64,000 nt of DNA, from contig NC_085876.1 in assembly GCF_034702125.1 (NCBI RefSeq), positions 18,627,514 to 18,691,513 on the forward strand, in the 5' to 3' direction. Of this stretch, positions 11,980 to 22,165 are shown one piece after another. The notes beneath the pieces were generated by a model. It did no database searches. It had not been told where the DNA came from and worked only from the letters and a program-made list of their open reading frames with translations. The stretch is from Engraulis encrasicolus (taxonomy: Eukaryota; Chordata; Actinopteri; Clupeiformes; Engraulidae). The stretch's first letter is position 1, and each line of letters begins with the position of its first letter. The position numbers were made by a program, and so were the translations under genes.

Positions 11980-12622
11980 TCGCACATTGTTCTTCGGAGG
12001 AGCCCAGTCAGTCACCGTCAGCATATCGGACCACATGGGGTCATCCATTTATTTCCATTGCATTGCGTGTCAGTGTTTGTGAATGGGAATGAGTCTTGAG
12101 AGTGTGAGAGAATGGAAACTTCTCTCATTCTGGCTGGGTAGAGTTCAGGTTTTCTCATCATCATCATCATCATCATCCCACTTGTCCTGTTGTCTTTTTT
12201 TCCCTGCTAAATGTCAGGGTATTACTAAGACATCATGGCACAACCATTGGACCTCTCTGCTTGATGCTGTTCTGGAAGCTCAATACATCAACACGTGACG
12301 TACCGTAGGCTACCCCTGGCCTGTATATCCCCACCACCATCTCTACACACGCATGTCTAAATGATCGTGACATTAGATTGTGCAAATTGCCGCTTCAGAC
12401 AAAACAAAACAAAAAGCAATCGCAAACCAAAGCACTAAAATCGGAGATGTGAAGGGGAAAGCCATAGTCACAGTGGGGCATAAGGCGAATGACCAAATGT
12501 AAAGCGATAGTGAATGTGTAGTGGTATGAGTGGCAGGCAGGCGGGAGGGCTGGCGGAGTAGGATGAAGCAGTTGTGTAGCAGCTCTTCCCATCTCCTAGC
12601 CTTTCCATGACATGTGGCAGTG

Positions 12623-12657
<35 letters not shown>

Positions 12658-12935
12658 CAAGTCTGCAGCTTATGCGTTTTCGGCAGCAATTCACCAACAA
12701 CAGGGGTGTTGCAATGGTCGCACACGCACACACACACGCGCACACACACACACACACACTGTGTCCTGAGGAGCACATACTACAGTGACTTCACAATACA
12801 AACAAAGATGCACTTCCTGACGATGTAGCCCACTGTGTGCTGAAGTCCTGCTGTCTCCTTTTCATCAGGGGCTGTGCCCTGGCGTGCCCCCTCCCTATAC
12901 TGTATTGTGTTGCTCTAGAAATGTTAAGTTGTGCA
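11980..12935. other. Gene-free stretch after oxr1
   Basis: CA microsatellites at 12627-12655 and 12720-12759, and a short ATC repeat near 12158. No coding signal on either strand beyond repeat translations. Confidence 0.6.
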
Positions 12936-13062
12936 GGGGTGCATTTCTGGAAAGCGTAGTTGCTAACTATGTTAGCTACTTTGTTGGTTGCAATGCAATT
13001 TCCCATTGGCAACTACCGAAGTTGCTAACTGCTAACAACTACGCTTTCCAAAAATGCACCCC
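12936..13062. mobile_element. Foldback MITE, GGGGTGCATTTCT family
   Basis: Ends GGGGTGCATTTCTGGAAAGC and complement; the interior holds GTTGCTAACT and its complement. Other copies at 33543-33739, 35567-35694 and (partial) 38302-38381. Confidence 0.7.
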
Positions 13063-14264
13063 AGATCTACTGTGGTGACCATGGGTCACGATACTAGTCA
13101 GCTTCCTCGTCAGGGCTTTAGATTAACACCAGTCAACCGGACAAATGCTGGAGAAATTTGAGTTTGGCTGGTAGAAAAGACCAACTTACCAGCCACTTTG
13201 ACACATTAGGTAGGGAGTGTATGTGTCATCTATTATCAATTTTAGCTGGTGATGGAAAAAAAGTTAATTTAGAGCCCTGTTACTCGTCATTCTATTGTTC
13301 CACTTTCACAGCCAACTAGGAGAACTATGATTGACAACACTGTTACATCAGTTGGGAGTTAAAAAAATAGAAATGACAAATTTTATAATGCATATATAAA
13401 TATAGACGTATATATAGGAAATATATATATTTATAAAATATAATGTGTACATATAAAATACATATTGCTGTTATTTGTGTGACAGTGATATGTTCTGTGC
13501 AGAATGTCTTGACTTCGAAATTGCGTAATTTTGAATGTATATATCCTTGTAAATTATTAGAGATAGATCCACTATATATCTGTAAACAAAATGTATACAT
13601 TTAATCCTAAGAGATGCTGTTGATTTATTTTATTTTTTTGCGGCTTGTTGCTCGGGGCAGTTCACTGTAGCCTGTTATACACTTCTGTTATATGGGAGCA
13701 AGAGGAAGCATGTCCCGGGGTGCCAGGACGACAGCTGTATTTCACGTCAATAGTATCCTAGCTACAGTCTATAAGGTGGCCTGGGCTCAGAGGCGGGGCA
13801 GGCAGGGTATTTGGCCCAGGGCCCTTTCTTATGGGTGATGGAGGCCCTATTATGACCATGGCAGGCCATATGAAGGGCCCTATCAGTGTTTTGCCCTGGG
13901 GCCCTGTGTGCAATTATCTTTTTTTTTTTCTTTTGCAATACCCCGGGGGGTGATGTGGGGCTGTCACTGAAGTCTCATGCAACTGGAGCCAGCCTCCTGG
14001 GCTTACACAGTGCAGATATCACAAAGGTGTTGATAGTGTGGTGGGGAAAAGACTGCGGTATAGCTACTGCAATATTTAGAAAGGGCATCGTGCAAATGAG
14101 CTGCTCGCCGCTCTCACCCAGAATACAGCATAGGATGGAGAGGATGGAGAGGACTGGGTGGATGGGATGAAGATCCAACTAGTGAGCAAGGAGAGAAAGA
14201 AATAAACCCTCCATGCTCCTGCACTTCACAATCTGGTGCGTCACAGGAGAGGACTAATATAAGT
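13063..14264. other. Gene-free stretch
   Basis: AT-rich sequence (13370-13600) and one GGGCCC-rich interspersed repeat (about 13790-13915). I see no exon. Confidence 0.55.
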
Positions 14265-14424
14265 GCAAGTCAGAAAGGTCACTGAAGCATCTTCAGATGT
14301 AGAAGGTAGTTATACGCTTTATTAGGACAAGTGCCAAGACGAAACATTAGTCTTGGCACTTGAACTAAAAAAGCTGGAAAACTATCTTCTACACCTGAAG
14401 ATGCTCCGGTGACCCTCTTTCTTG
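14265..14424. repeat. Long hairpin (foldback element)
   Basis: Arms of about 75 bp (AAGCATCTTCAGATGTAGAA; AGTGCCAAGAC with GTCTTGGCACTT) meet near 14344. Confidence 0.75.
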
Positions 14425-14899
14425 TCAAGTAGTGAGCACTCAGACAGACAGCCAGAGGCTTAACTGTTTACTGTGGACTATTTAGTTAATGAGATGGTCC
14501 CGTCATGCACACCTCAATGCCTCCTTGCCCTTCTCCAGTCTTCCAAAACAATAAAAACCAAACAGTAGCTTGTCAAATACATGTCCTTGTGGAGTCACAA
14601 AAGATGCTGTAACATCCTCCTGTCCTGCTGTAATAACCACACCAGATAATAACAATGTAATGCAGAAGTAGACAATGAATAAAAAATAAAAATTGATGTG
14701 ATTCTGCCTTGGCTGCCTTGTGTTAAATTGTGCATATTTTTTTGTTTGTTAGTACTTAGTATGAAATATTTGTGTGTCTGTCTTGGAAGTCATGCCCCAC
14801 CCCCTCCTGATCAGTAGTAGTGCTAGTGCTGCCATCTACAGGATTTATATAAGGACTGCAGAAGATTTTTCCAGGTGAATATGAATGAGAACGTGAAGG

Positions 14900-15480
14900 T
14901 CTTGTGCACCTTGTGCTCCTGGGAGTGACTCTTCAGTGTCCTTTAAAAGTCAGCGGTGAGATATTTGGCATTCAACTTCTCGTATCAGGATAGAGGAGTG
15001 TCACTGAATAATAACTCCTATGACGTGCCTGAAAGCTATCCATTCCTCCATCTGCCTCTCCTCCACCTTGACCAGGGCCGTGACCAAACGCCTGCTCACA
15101 CTGCCTCTCCTTCTCCCAAATAAACTGTATCTATAAACTGTATCTATCCACTCACCCAAAATAGTTTAGGCAGTGAAGAGAGAGGGTCCGAGGCACTCTG
15201 AAGTCCGTTAAAAGTCCTTTATTAAGATATGGACATCAAGGAAAGTTTAGACAGTGTTTACAAATAGCTGTATGGATCTACTGCAGTATCAAGCCAATAA
15301 TAAGGAGTTCAGAAAACTCTTAAAACATGAATATCGTAAGCTTCCAATCAAAATAATATACTCTGATGGACTCTACTGTTTATGTGTGTGTGACGTGTGT
15401 CATCATGGAAATAAATCATGTTAGTAGCAAACGGCCATAAGAAGGCCATAATGATCATGAGATGAGACATGTCCCATTGT
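14900..15480. repeat. Duplicated spacer block, possible remnant of a fourth ccdc127 unit
   Basis: Matches parts of the spacer 5' of copy B: GATATTTGGCATTCAAC (also 25083), CTCCTCCACCTT and CCAAAATAG-GTAGGCAGTG (also 26755-26865), ATGGATCTACTGCAGTA (also 26874). No exon remains left of it. Confidence 0.6.
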
Positions 15481-15839
15481 TCCATCAAGCTGGCAGAAAA
15501 ATGTTATAGAAGAAGAGTTGTCAGTGACAATATCGTCTTTTTAAAAAAACAATGACAACATGCCTATATTCAATATTTTTGAAGTATAAGTAGATCCACG
15601 TTTTGAATGAAAATAATCAAAGGAGAAAAAAAGAAAAGATCTGACTACCTCTATGAAACCCAAAAGAAAAGAAAACACTCAGATTATTTCGTTCTGGATT
15701 TCACATGTACATAAGGACAAAGCAGGGTCCTACAAGATGTGCAATTCATGTCTTGCATTATTATTGACAGTGTGGGCCCAAAAGGTCCGTGTACTTTTTC
15801 GTTCATTCATTATTCTATTTTGGAATGAAATATGAAATT

Positions 15840-17230
15840 CAAAAAAGGGTGCAACTTCTTATTTTGATTAAAGCAATACAAGCAGAAATGGCTGTATTTT
15901 GTTTTCTGCAAGTGTTACTTCATCCCATAATAGCATTATAAAAAATGACGATATTTTTTATCGTTTTTCAATTTGTGATATTTGGCTATTCGTTTATTGA
16001 ATTTCATTTGACTGACCCCTCCCCCTCTGTTTACCCGGAAGGAAAGTTTGCCGTCTGAAACGCATCAGAAAAGGTCTAGCTACCAAACGAGACACAGAAC
16101 AGTAGCTGGAGCCAGAGACACAACAGAAAAATAATATAATGATGAAAAACATTTTTGCGATGTACAGGCTAGTAGGCCTATGCGCAGCACGCGTGATGGT
16201 TAGGCCTGTATTGGAGCGTGCGTCCGCCTTATAAACTAGAGATGAAGTTCCCTTTATGTTATGGACTCAACTTTATAGCCTAAATAAAGGCTAAAGTCTC
16301 TGGAATCAATAACCTATTATACCCTTTCACATAGTAATATGCATAAGGGAGCAAACGGTCCAAAGCAGTGTTCTCACGCAAACTGTTGCGTATTCTGGCA
16401 AGTGTAATGAGCTGAAGCGCGCACTCTCCATACCGGGTTTTACGCATGTTGAATACACATTTCGCTTTGGTGTATTTGGAACATTAGTGATATTGTTGGA
16501 AAGCAATATGTCCGGGTAGATACACCTAAAGGCTTGAGATGAACTGTGAAACTGATGCTGATCGTAAGAACTGTCAATGTTCTCGATGACAGTTGGTCTA
16601 CCCCTTCCCATCGAAGATATCTGTCCCGGTCGCACAGCTGCACTTCTGTTGGATTAGGACGCTATAATAGGCTATATGGCCAAATACAATCAAGTGTTAA
16701 GACCAGGCCTAAGCACATGAAATGTTGTTTCGAAAGTTAAATTGGTTGATAGGTTTAAGTAAAAAAAATAGACGGTAAATCATTCTTCTACCCCCCTCTA
16801 GGACGCCCTACTCAATGGTGGTGACGCGTATGCACATGCTTGTGGCGCTTGCTTGATATGGATAGCCCACGCAACCATCTCACAAATTCCTCGCACAGTC
16901 ATCACAGATCGACCACATCGTTGAAGTGTAGCAACGTTCTGTATATTGCATCAACAATGCCTGCAAAGTCCGTTTGCCTCCAAAGAAACCATGTAATGAA
17001 GGCTAAACCAGCCTTCCAGGATTTACTCTCAGGTCACCCGAATTCTGAATAAACAAAAGACGCAATTCAGAAGGACATTTTTCTTTATTGCTTTTCTCTC
17101 TTTTCTAAGATTCAACATTTCATTTTCAGTACCTACAAAATAGCAAAATATGGCGCTTCGTTCCATTTCATAAGTGATATTCAAGCGTAAATCATCATAA
17201 ACGAGTCCTTATTCCTTTCGCGTGTGATAT
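15840..17230. other. Gene-free stretch
   Basis: No recognisable coding region, RNA or repeat family. It contains the right half of a 40-bp inverted pair (17231-17270) just beyond its end. Confidence 0.5.
17084..17089 (-). terminator. Polyadenylation signal of copy C
   Basis: AATAAA on the minus strand, 189 bases after the copy C stop codon, in AT-rich sequence. Confidence 0.5.
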
Positions 17231-17278
17231 CCAAAATAGAATAATGAATGAACGAAAATATACACGGACCCCAAAATC

Positions 17279-17958
17279 TCAGAAATCATCTAGAGTTCTG
17301 ACTATTTCTTCAGGGGGTTCTTGCTGCAATGCTTTCTCTAGCTTCACATGTTTGAGCTGTGCCGCTGTTTTCCTCCAGTACTTCAGGTGACCCCACATCT
17401 GGCTCCCGGTTATACACCCAGCAACATCCGTGGAGTCTGCACATTTGTCATTCAAGAAGATGTCCTCCAGCCTCTGTTCCATGTGAAGCGAGGAGAGAGG
17501 GTCCTTACTCACTGCATCTCGTAGCTCGTTCTCTATGCCCTTTGTTTCACAACGCAGCTGATACTTGCGATTATTGTACGAGTTTATTTCAGCATACCTA
17601 CCATAATCACAAGGTCCCCCAGGTGGTGGAGGTGGTGGAGTTGGGGGGCTCGGCTCCTGGGTCTTGCACAAGTTGGACAGCCTGTGAACCAGCTTCTGCT
17701 GCACGTTATCAAGCTCATCTATCACCGCCTTCTCCCGTTCACCCTCCTTCTCCAAGACATTGAAGACCACTACCCTTAGTGCCTTCAGGGTGGCTGCTGC
17801 ACTCTTGCGTTCCAACTCCAGTTCCTTTCTCAGCTTGCCAGTGGCGTTCTCACAAGCTTCCTTCTGGGCCTTCAACTCTGCTTGGGTCTTGTGCACTTTC
17901 TCCTGAAGTTTTACAGTGGCTTTATGGATCTCTTCCTTGGACTCTCTAGATGTCCACC
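17279..17958 (-). CDS. Copy C exon 2 (coiled coil and C-terminal block)
   Basis: Acceptor ctttacag|GGTGG. One uninterrupted exon of 680 nt. This matters as a comparison with copy A, where the same region is split by introns. Confidence 0.82.
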
Positions 17959-18687
17959 CTGTAAAGATGATTGAAGAGCTGAATATATCATACCTTAAGT
18001 CTATAAGTTATGATTCCTTTTTGAGATTTAGCCCATATTGAACGTCATTCCTAGTTAAAATTACATGGTAGTAATAGAGCTGAGCAACCCTGCAGGGCTA
18101 CTTTTTTAAAAATCAGACTTGCTTTGCCTCAGGGACTCTGCTAAATAAATCTCTTTCTTTTCTTTCCACTGAAATATATATAAATATATTAGGCCCTACT
18201 CCAACTATATCACAGCCTTCTCTGTTCCCCTGTGTGTTCTACTATTCTGTTCTCATGAGAACGCATATAATACAACGCTTAGGCATCATTTTCAGGCTGA
18301 GGGAGGATTCATTTCAGTTTTTCACGTTGAGCTTTACGCCATGTGGGCTTGTATTTTCAGACAAAAAATAGATGTGGAAAAACATGCCTTTAGTGATGGT
18401 CGGTGTTAAAAGCGAATATCCACAAAATTGTAACACTCAAACAAATGACAGAATATGCCTTTACTGACAGTTAGGGTTTAGAATTGTTTTGGCTTGTGCA
18501 TAAACAATTGTAACTTTTAAGTTCACTTAAAAGTGAATATTCACAAAATTACAATACACTGTGTTGACTTACAATATGTAGCAGCGGCCAGCGCTGGAGC
18601 CAAAAGGACATATGCTTTGTTGTTGCCCATTCCAGCACTGTCGTTTTCCGGTCCAATATTCCAGTGTTGATAATTCAGGCTGTTCCT
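17279..18687 (-). CDS. ccdc127-like paralogue, copy C (start codon lost)
   Basis: Two exons on the minus strand: 18687-18573 (115 nt, the same length as exon 1 of copy A) and 17958-17279. Exon 1 aligns with copy A (SLNYQHWNIGPEN against NLNDPDWNIRPDE) and then has a hydrophobic stretch YVLLAPALAAATY. The codon at the expected start (18687-18685) is AGG, not ATG. The next in-frame ATG is 18630-18628, which keeps the hydrophobic segment. Exon 2 opens WTSRESKEEIHK, then a long coiled coil, a proline-rich insert (PSPPTPPPPPPGGP) absent from copies A and B, and the family C-terminal block (MWGHLKYWRKTAAQLKH). TGA ends at 17279. The reading frame is otherwise open for 226 codons, so the gene may still be used from the internal ATG. 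Molecular function unknown. Confidence 0.75.
18573..18687 (-). CDS. Copy C exon 1 (115 nt, AGG in place of ATG)
   Basis: The donor reads T|gtaagt with the same phase 1 as copies A and B. Thirty-eight open codons contain WNIGPEN and the hydrophobic segment; an in-frame TGA lies upstream with no ATG between. Confidence 0.65.
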
Positions 18688-18914
18688 GTTTTCAGTGTAT
18701 ATATTTTGTAGATAATTGACAAGTCAATTATAGCAATAAAACAGTTAAGTCACATTTTAATTGTGATACATTATTTACAAACTGTATGCCATGTGTAGCT
18801 ATGCTTTTAAGAAATATGACAGTGTAACAAAATATGACAGTTTCTGTTTTCAACCTGCCTTATTACAGGTCTATCGTGTGGGAGTGTCTATTCAATCTCT
18901 TGCGTTTTGTCTTT

Positions 18915-20331
18915 AAAGGGGTATGCCACTATTTTGGGGCTTAATACAGTTACATTTGTTGGCTGGGGTTTATAAAGGTGGTTAAGTGTCTTATTTTTCA
19001 TGTTAAGCGTTGTCTTGCTTTAAGACAAGTTAAAAGAGGGAGTATGTAGCTAAGCTAGTGAAAGTCAATGGATCACTGTAGCATGTATGCTACAGTGATC
19101 CATTGACTTTCACTAGCTTAGCGACATACTCCCTCTTTTAACTTGTCTTAAAGCAAGACAACAGCTTACATGAAAAACTAGACTGCCTGTGCAGTCGCCT
19201 TCGACTGCTTAAGGTATATCCCCGAAACGCGACGCTTCCAGTCCCCCATCATTCCTACCACTCCCGTCCACCATTTTGTAAACGTATATGATACATACAG
19301 ACGTGACATGACGTGCATAGGCTTAAAACCAAACGACTATTGTGAAAATGAAGCAAAAAATGGGGCAAATGGTAATACTGTTTTAATGGTTCAGTGGATA
19401 TACCACATTAGGTACAGTGTAATAACCAGTGTAACAATATTCAATACAATGTAATACCAGTGTAACACTGCCATTTTTTACTTACATCATGTGTTTGTGC
19501 GTAAGTGGTATTACATGGTATTGCATATTGTTACACTGGTATTACACTATATTACATGGTATTGCATACTGTTACACTCGTTATTACACTATACCTGATA
19601 TTGCATATTGTTACACTGGTATTACACTAGTATTACATGGTATTAAATATTGTTACATTGGTTATTACACTGTACCTAATATGGTAGATTCACTGAAATG
19701 GTGAACCATTCAAATAAGGTGTTACCGGGCAAATCAATCCACCCAGTCAGAAGTTATGGGCCAAATGAAAATTCCGCCATTTTGAAAGTGTTGTCTTCCA
19801 AACTCGAATCAGTTCATGAACCTACCCTAGAGCATTCACACACAAAATTTGGGACAAATCCATCCACCCGGTCAGTAGTTATGGGCCAAACAATAATTCG
19901 GCCATCTTGAATTCAACCATCTTGAAAGTGTTGACCTCCAAACTCGAATCAGTTCATGAACCTACCCTAGAGCATTCACACACCAAATCTGGGACAAATC
20001 CATCCACCCGGTCAGAAGTTAAGGACCAAACAAAAATTCGGCCATCTTGAATTAAGCCATCTTGAAAGTGTTGACCTCCAAACTCGAATAAGTTCATGAA
20101 CCTGCCCTAGAGCATTCACCCAAAAAATCTGGGACAAATCCAAACATCCGTTCAAAAGTTATCGCGTTAACACGAAAGACCTTACGCGGCGGCGGCGGCG
20201 GCGGACACGGCGGCGGCGGACGCGGCGGCGCACGCAAAACCATTACATCCCCGACGCTCCGCGTTTCGGGGATATAATAAGACACTATACCACCTATATA
20301 AACCCTGGCCAAAATAGTGGCATACCCCTTT
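18915..20331. mobile_element. Large inverted-repeat element upstream of copy C
   Basis: Ends AAAGGGGTATGCCACTATTT and complement, extending with gaps about 60 bp. Inside are a 180-bp palindrome (18995-19176), a TATTACATGGTATTGCATA-type repeat (19440-19680), about three tandem units of roughly 120 bp with CATCCACCCGGTCAGAAGTT (19715-20165), a GGC repeat (20190-20235), and a second short inverted pair CCCCGAAACGCG (19220 and 20264). Confidence 0.75.
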
Positions 20332-20389
20332 ATGCATTCTATTCATGGGACCTCATGTGAGAAATGTCACTGAATTGAAATGTGCACGT

Positions 20390-20550
<161 letters not shown>

Positions 20551-21221
20551 TTCCTGTCTTCCAGGTTTCCAGTTTTCGTTTCATTTACTTTCATTCTGTC
20601 TGTGATATCAGCTGACTTATAGGAAATCATGAAATGTTCTGCCTCCCGCCATCTTGGAAATTTACTTCGTCCTGCGTTTGATTTTGACATTTCAACACGG
20701 AACACAAGAGAAGGCTTATACAACTTCAAGGCTGGTTTGAACAGTCTGTCTGGCAAATTAAAATTGCCTTATAAATACCAATGACTCACTGTGGACCTCT
20801 GTACCTCTATACAATATGCTGACAATGGAATTTTTTTGCATGATTATTGACTACTACCATCAATTTCTTTGTTTTGACTTGTTTTTATTGAAAGTGATAG
20901 TGGAAAAATACACAGGAATAGTTACATTGTTTTTAGATATTCCCTTCTAAACACCACCCCCAACCTCAACACATCCTGACTGGACCTGAATAATAAAATA
21001 AGCAATTTCTAAGTACCTATTAGTTGGAAAGTAACATTTTCATGTATGAATAGGTTGATCCTCTGCATATAAATCCATCATTTTGAATTATCATCATTAT
21101 CATCATCATCATCATCACTTCCACCTTTCAAAACTCTAATTTACATGTAGGCCTAATGTTTATGTTGCAATTAGGCCAAGAAGTGGTTCAAAAGAAATGA
21201 AAAGTAAGGAATGTCAAGTAC

Positions 21222-21227
21222 TTTATT
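21222..21227 (-). terminator. Polyadenylation signal of copy B
   Basis: AATAAA on the minus strand, about 287 bases after the copy B stop codon. Confidence 0.4.
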
Positions 21228-21513
21228 CAAGGTAACAATACACACAAAGTAAGGTTTGTAGCCTACAAGTACAAGATGTTTAGAACTATGCCCACATCTA
21301 CTATAGGCAGAGGCCCCAGCGAAAGTTCAAAAGAAATAACATTCGCAACAAATCGCTTCGACTGTAGTTTAAAGTCTTTGCTGTTATTCACCATCCACAT
21401 GGTTGGGGGCCCCAAGCAGCTGTCTGCCTAGCCTGGTGACAAGATGTGCCACAATAGGTCACATTTTTAGCTAATGTTGTGGAATTCTGACGGTTACTTT
21501 AGTTTTTAGAAGG

Positions 21514-22090
21514 TTATTTATCCAGCAAAACTTTTGCAGCTTTCTCATGTTTGAGCAGTTTCACCATATTTGTCCAGTCGTTCAGCTGAATCCACATCAG
21601 TCTCCCGTTCTGCATTCCATCAGTATTCATGCAGCTTGCACACACCTGGTCGTTCCTGAAGATGGCCTTAAGTTTTTCCTCCATCTGAAGTGGAGTGAGG
21701 GGGTCCTTTCTAGCCATATAAGGTGGTTCTCTATGGCTTTCCTCTGCTCTCTGTGTTTAAAATGGCTACAAAAGATTATCTGTCTGTCTATCAACTTCTT
21801 CTTCACCTGCTCAAGTTCTTTAAATGCTGCTGTCTCCCACTCGCTCTCCTTCTCCAAGACACGGCGGAATTCTTCTCTCTCTTTCTTCAGGGTGGCTACG
21901 GCCTCCTGGGTAAACGCCAGCTCCTTTTTCAACGTGCCATTGTCATTCTCAAGCTCTTTCTTCTCATTCTCAAGCTCTTCCTTCTCGTTCTCAAGTTCTT
22001 TCTTCTCAGCCGTCATTGAATTTATTTTCACTCGAAATTTCAGAGTGGCTTCATGGATCTCCTTCTTGGAATGCCTAGACCATGCCCAAC
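21514..22090 (-). CDS. Copy B exon 2 (frame-broken)
   Basis: Acceptor cttttacag|GTTGG. Coiled coil with a 21-nt repeat coding ELENEK-type units, then the C-terminal block in a different frame after about 21720. Confidence 0.7.
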
Positions 22091-22165
22091 CTGTAAAAGT
22101 TGATTGGAAATCTAAATATACTACACCATATATGCCTACCCTTGAAATATATATATTTTTAGGGG

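Noticed and set aside
15650..15835. 60-codon ORF near the inverted 40-bp pair as a fourth ccdc127 exon
   Set aside because: No coiled-coil or MW-x-L block; it matches none of copies A to C outside the 40-bp repeat.
16840..17052. 70-codon + strand ORF next to copy C
   Set aside because: No family resemblance, no splice partner and ordinary length for chance in this composition.
19489..19910. Two ORFs in the large element upstream of copy C
   Set aside because: They follow the internal tandem units of the transposon and change with the unit phase.
18915..20331. Retroviral or LTR origin for the large element
   Set aside because: The ends are inverted rather than direct repeats, and no protease, polymerase or primer-binding site is visible.
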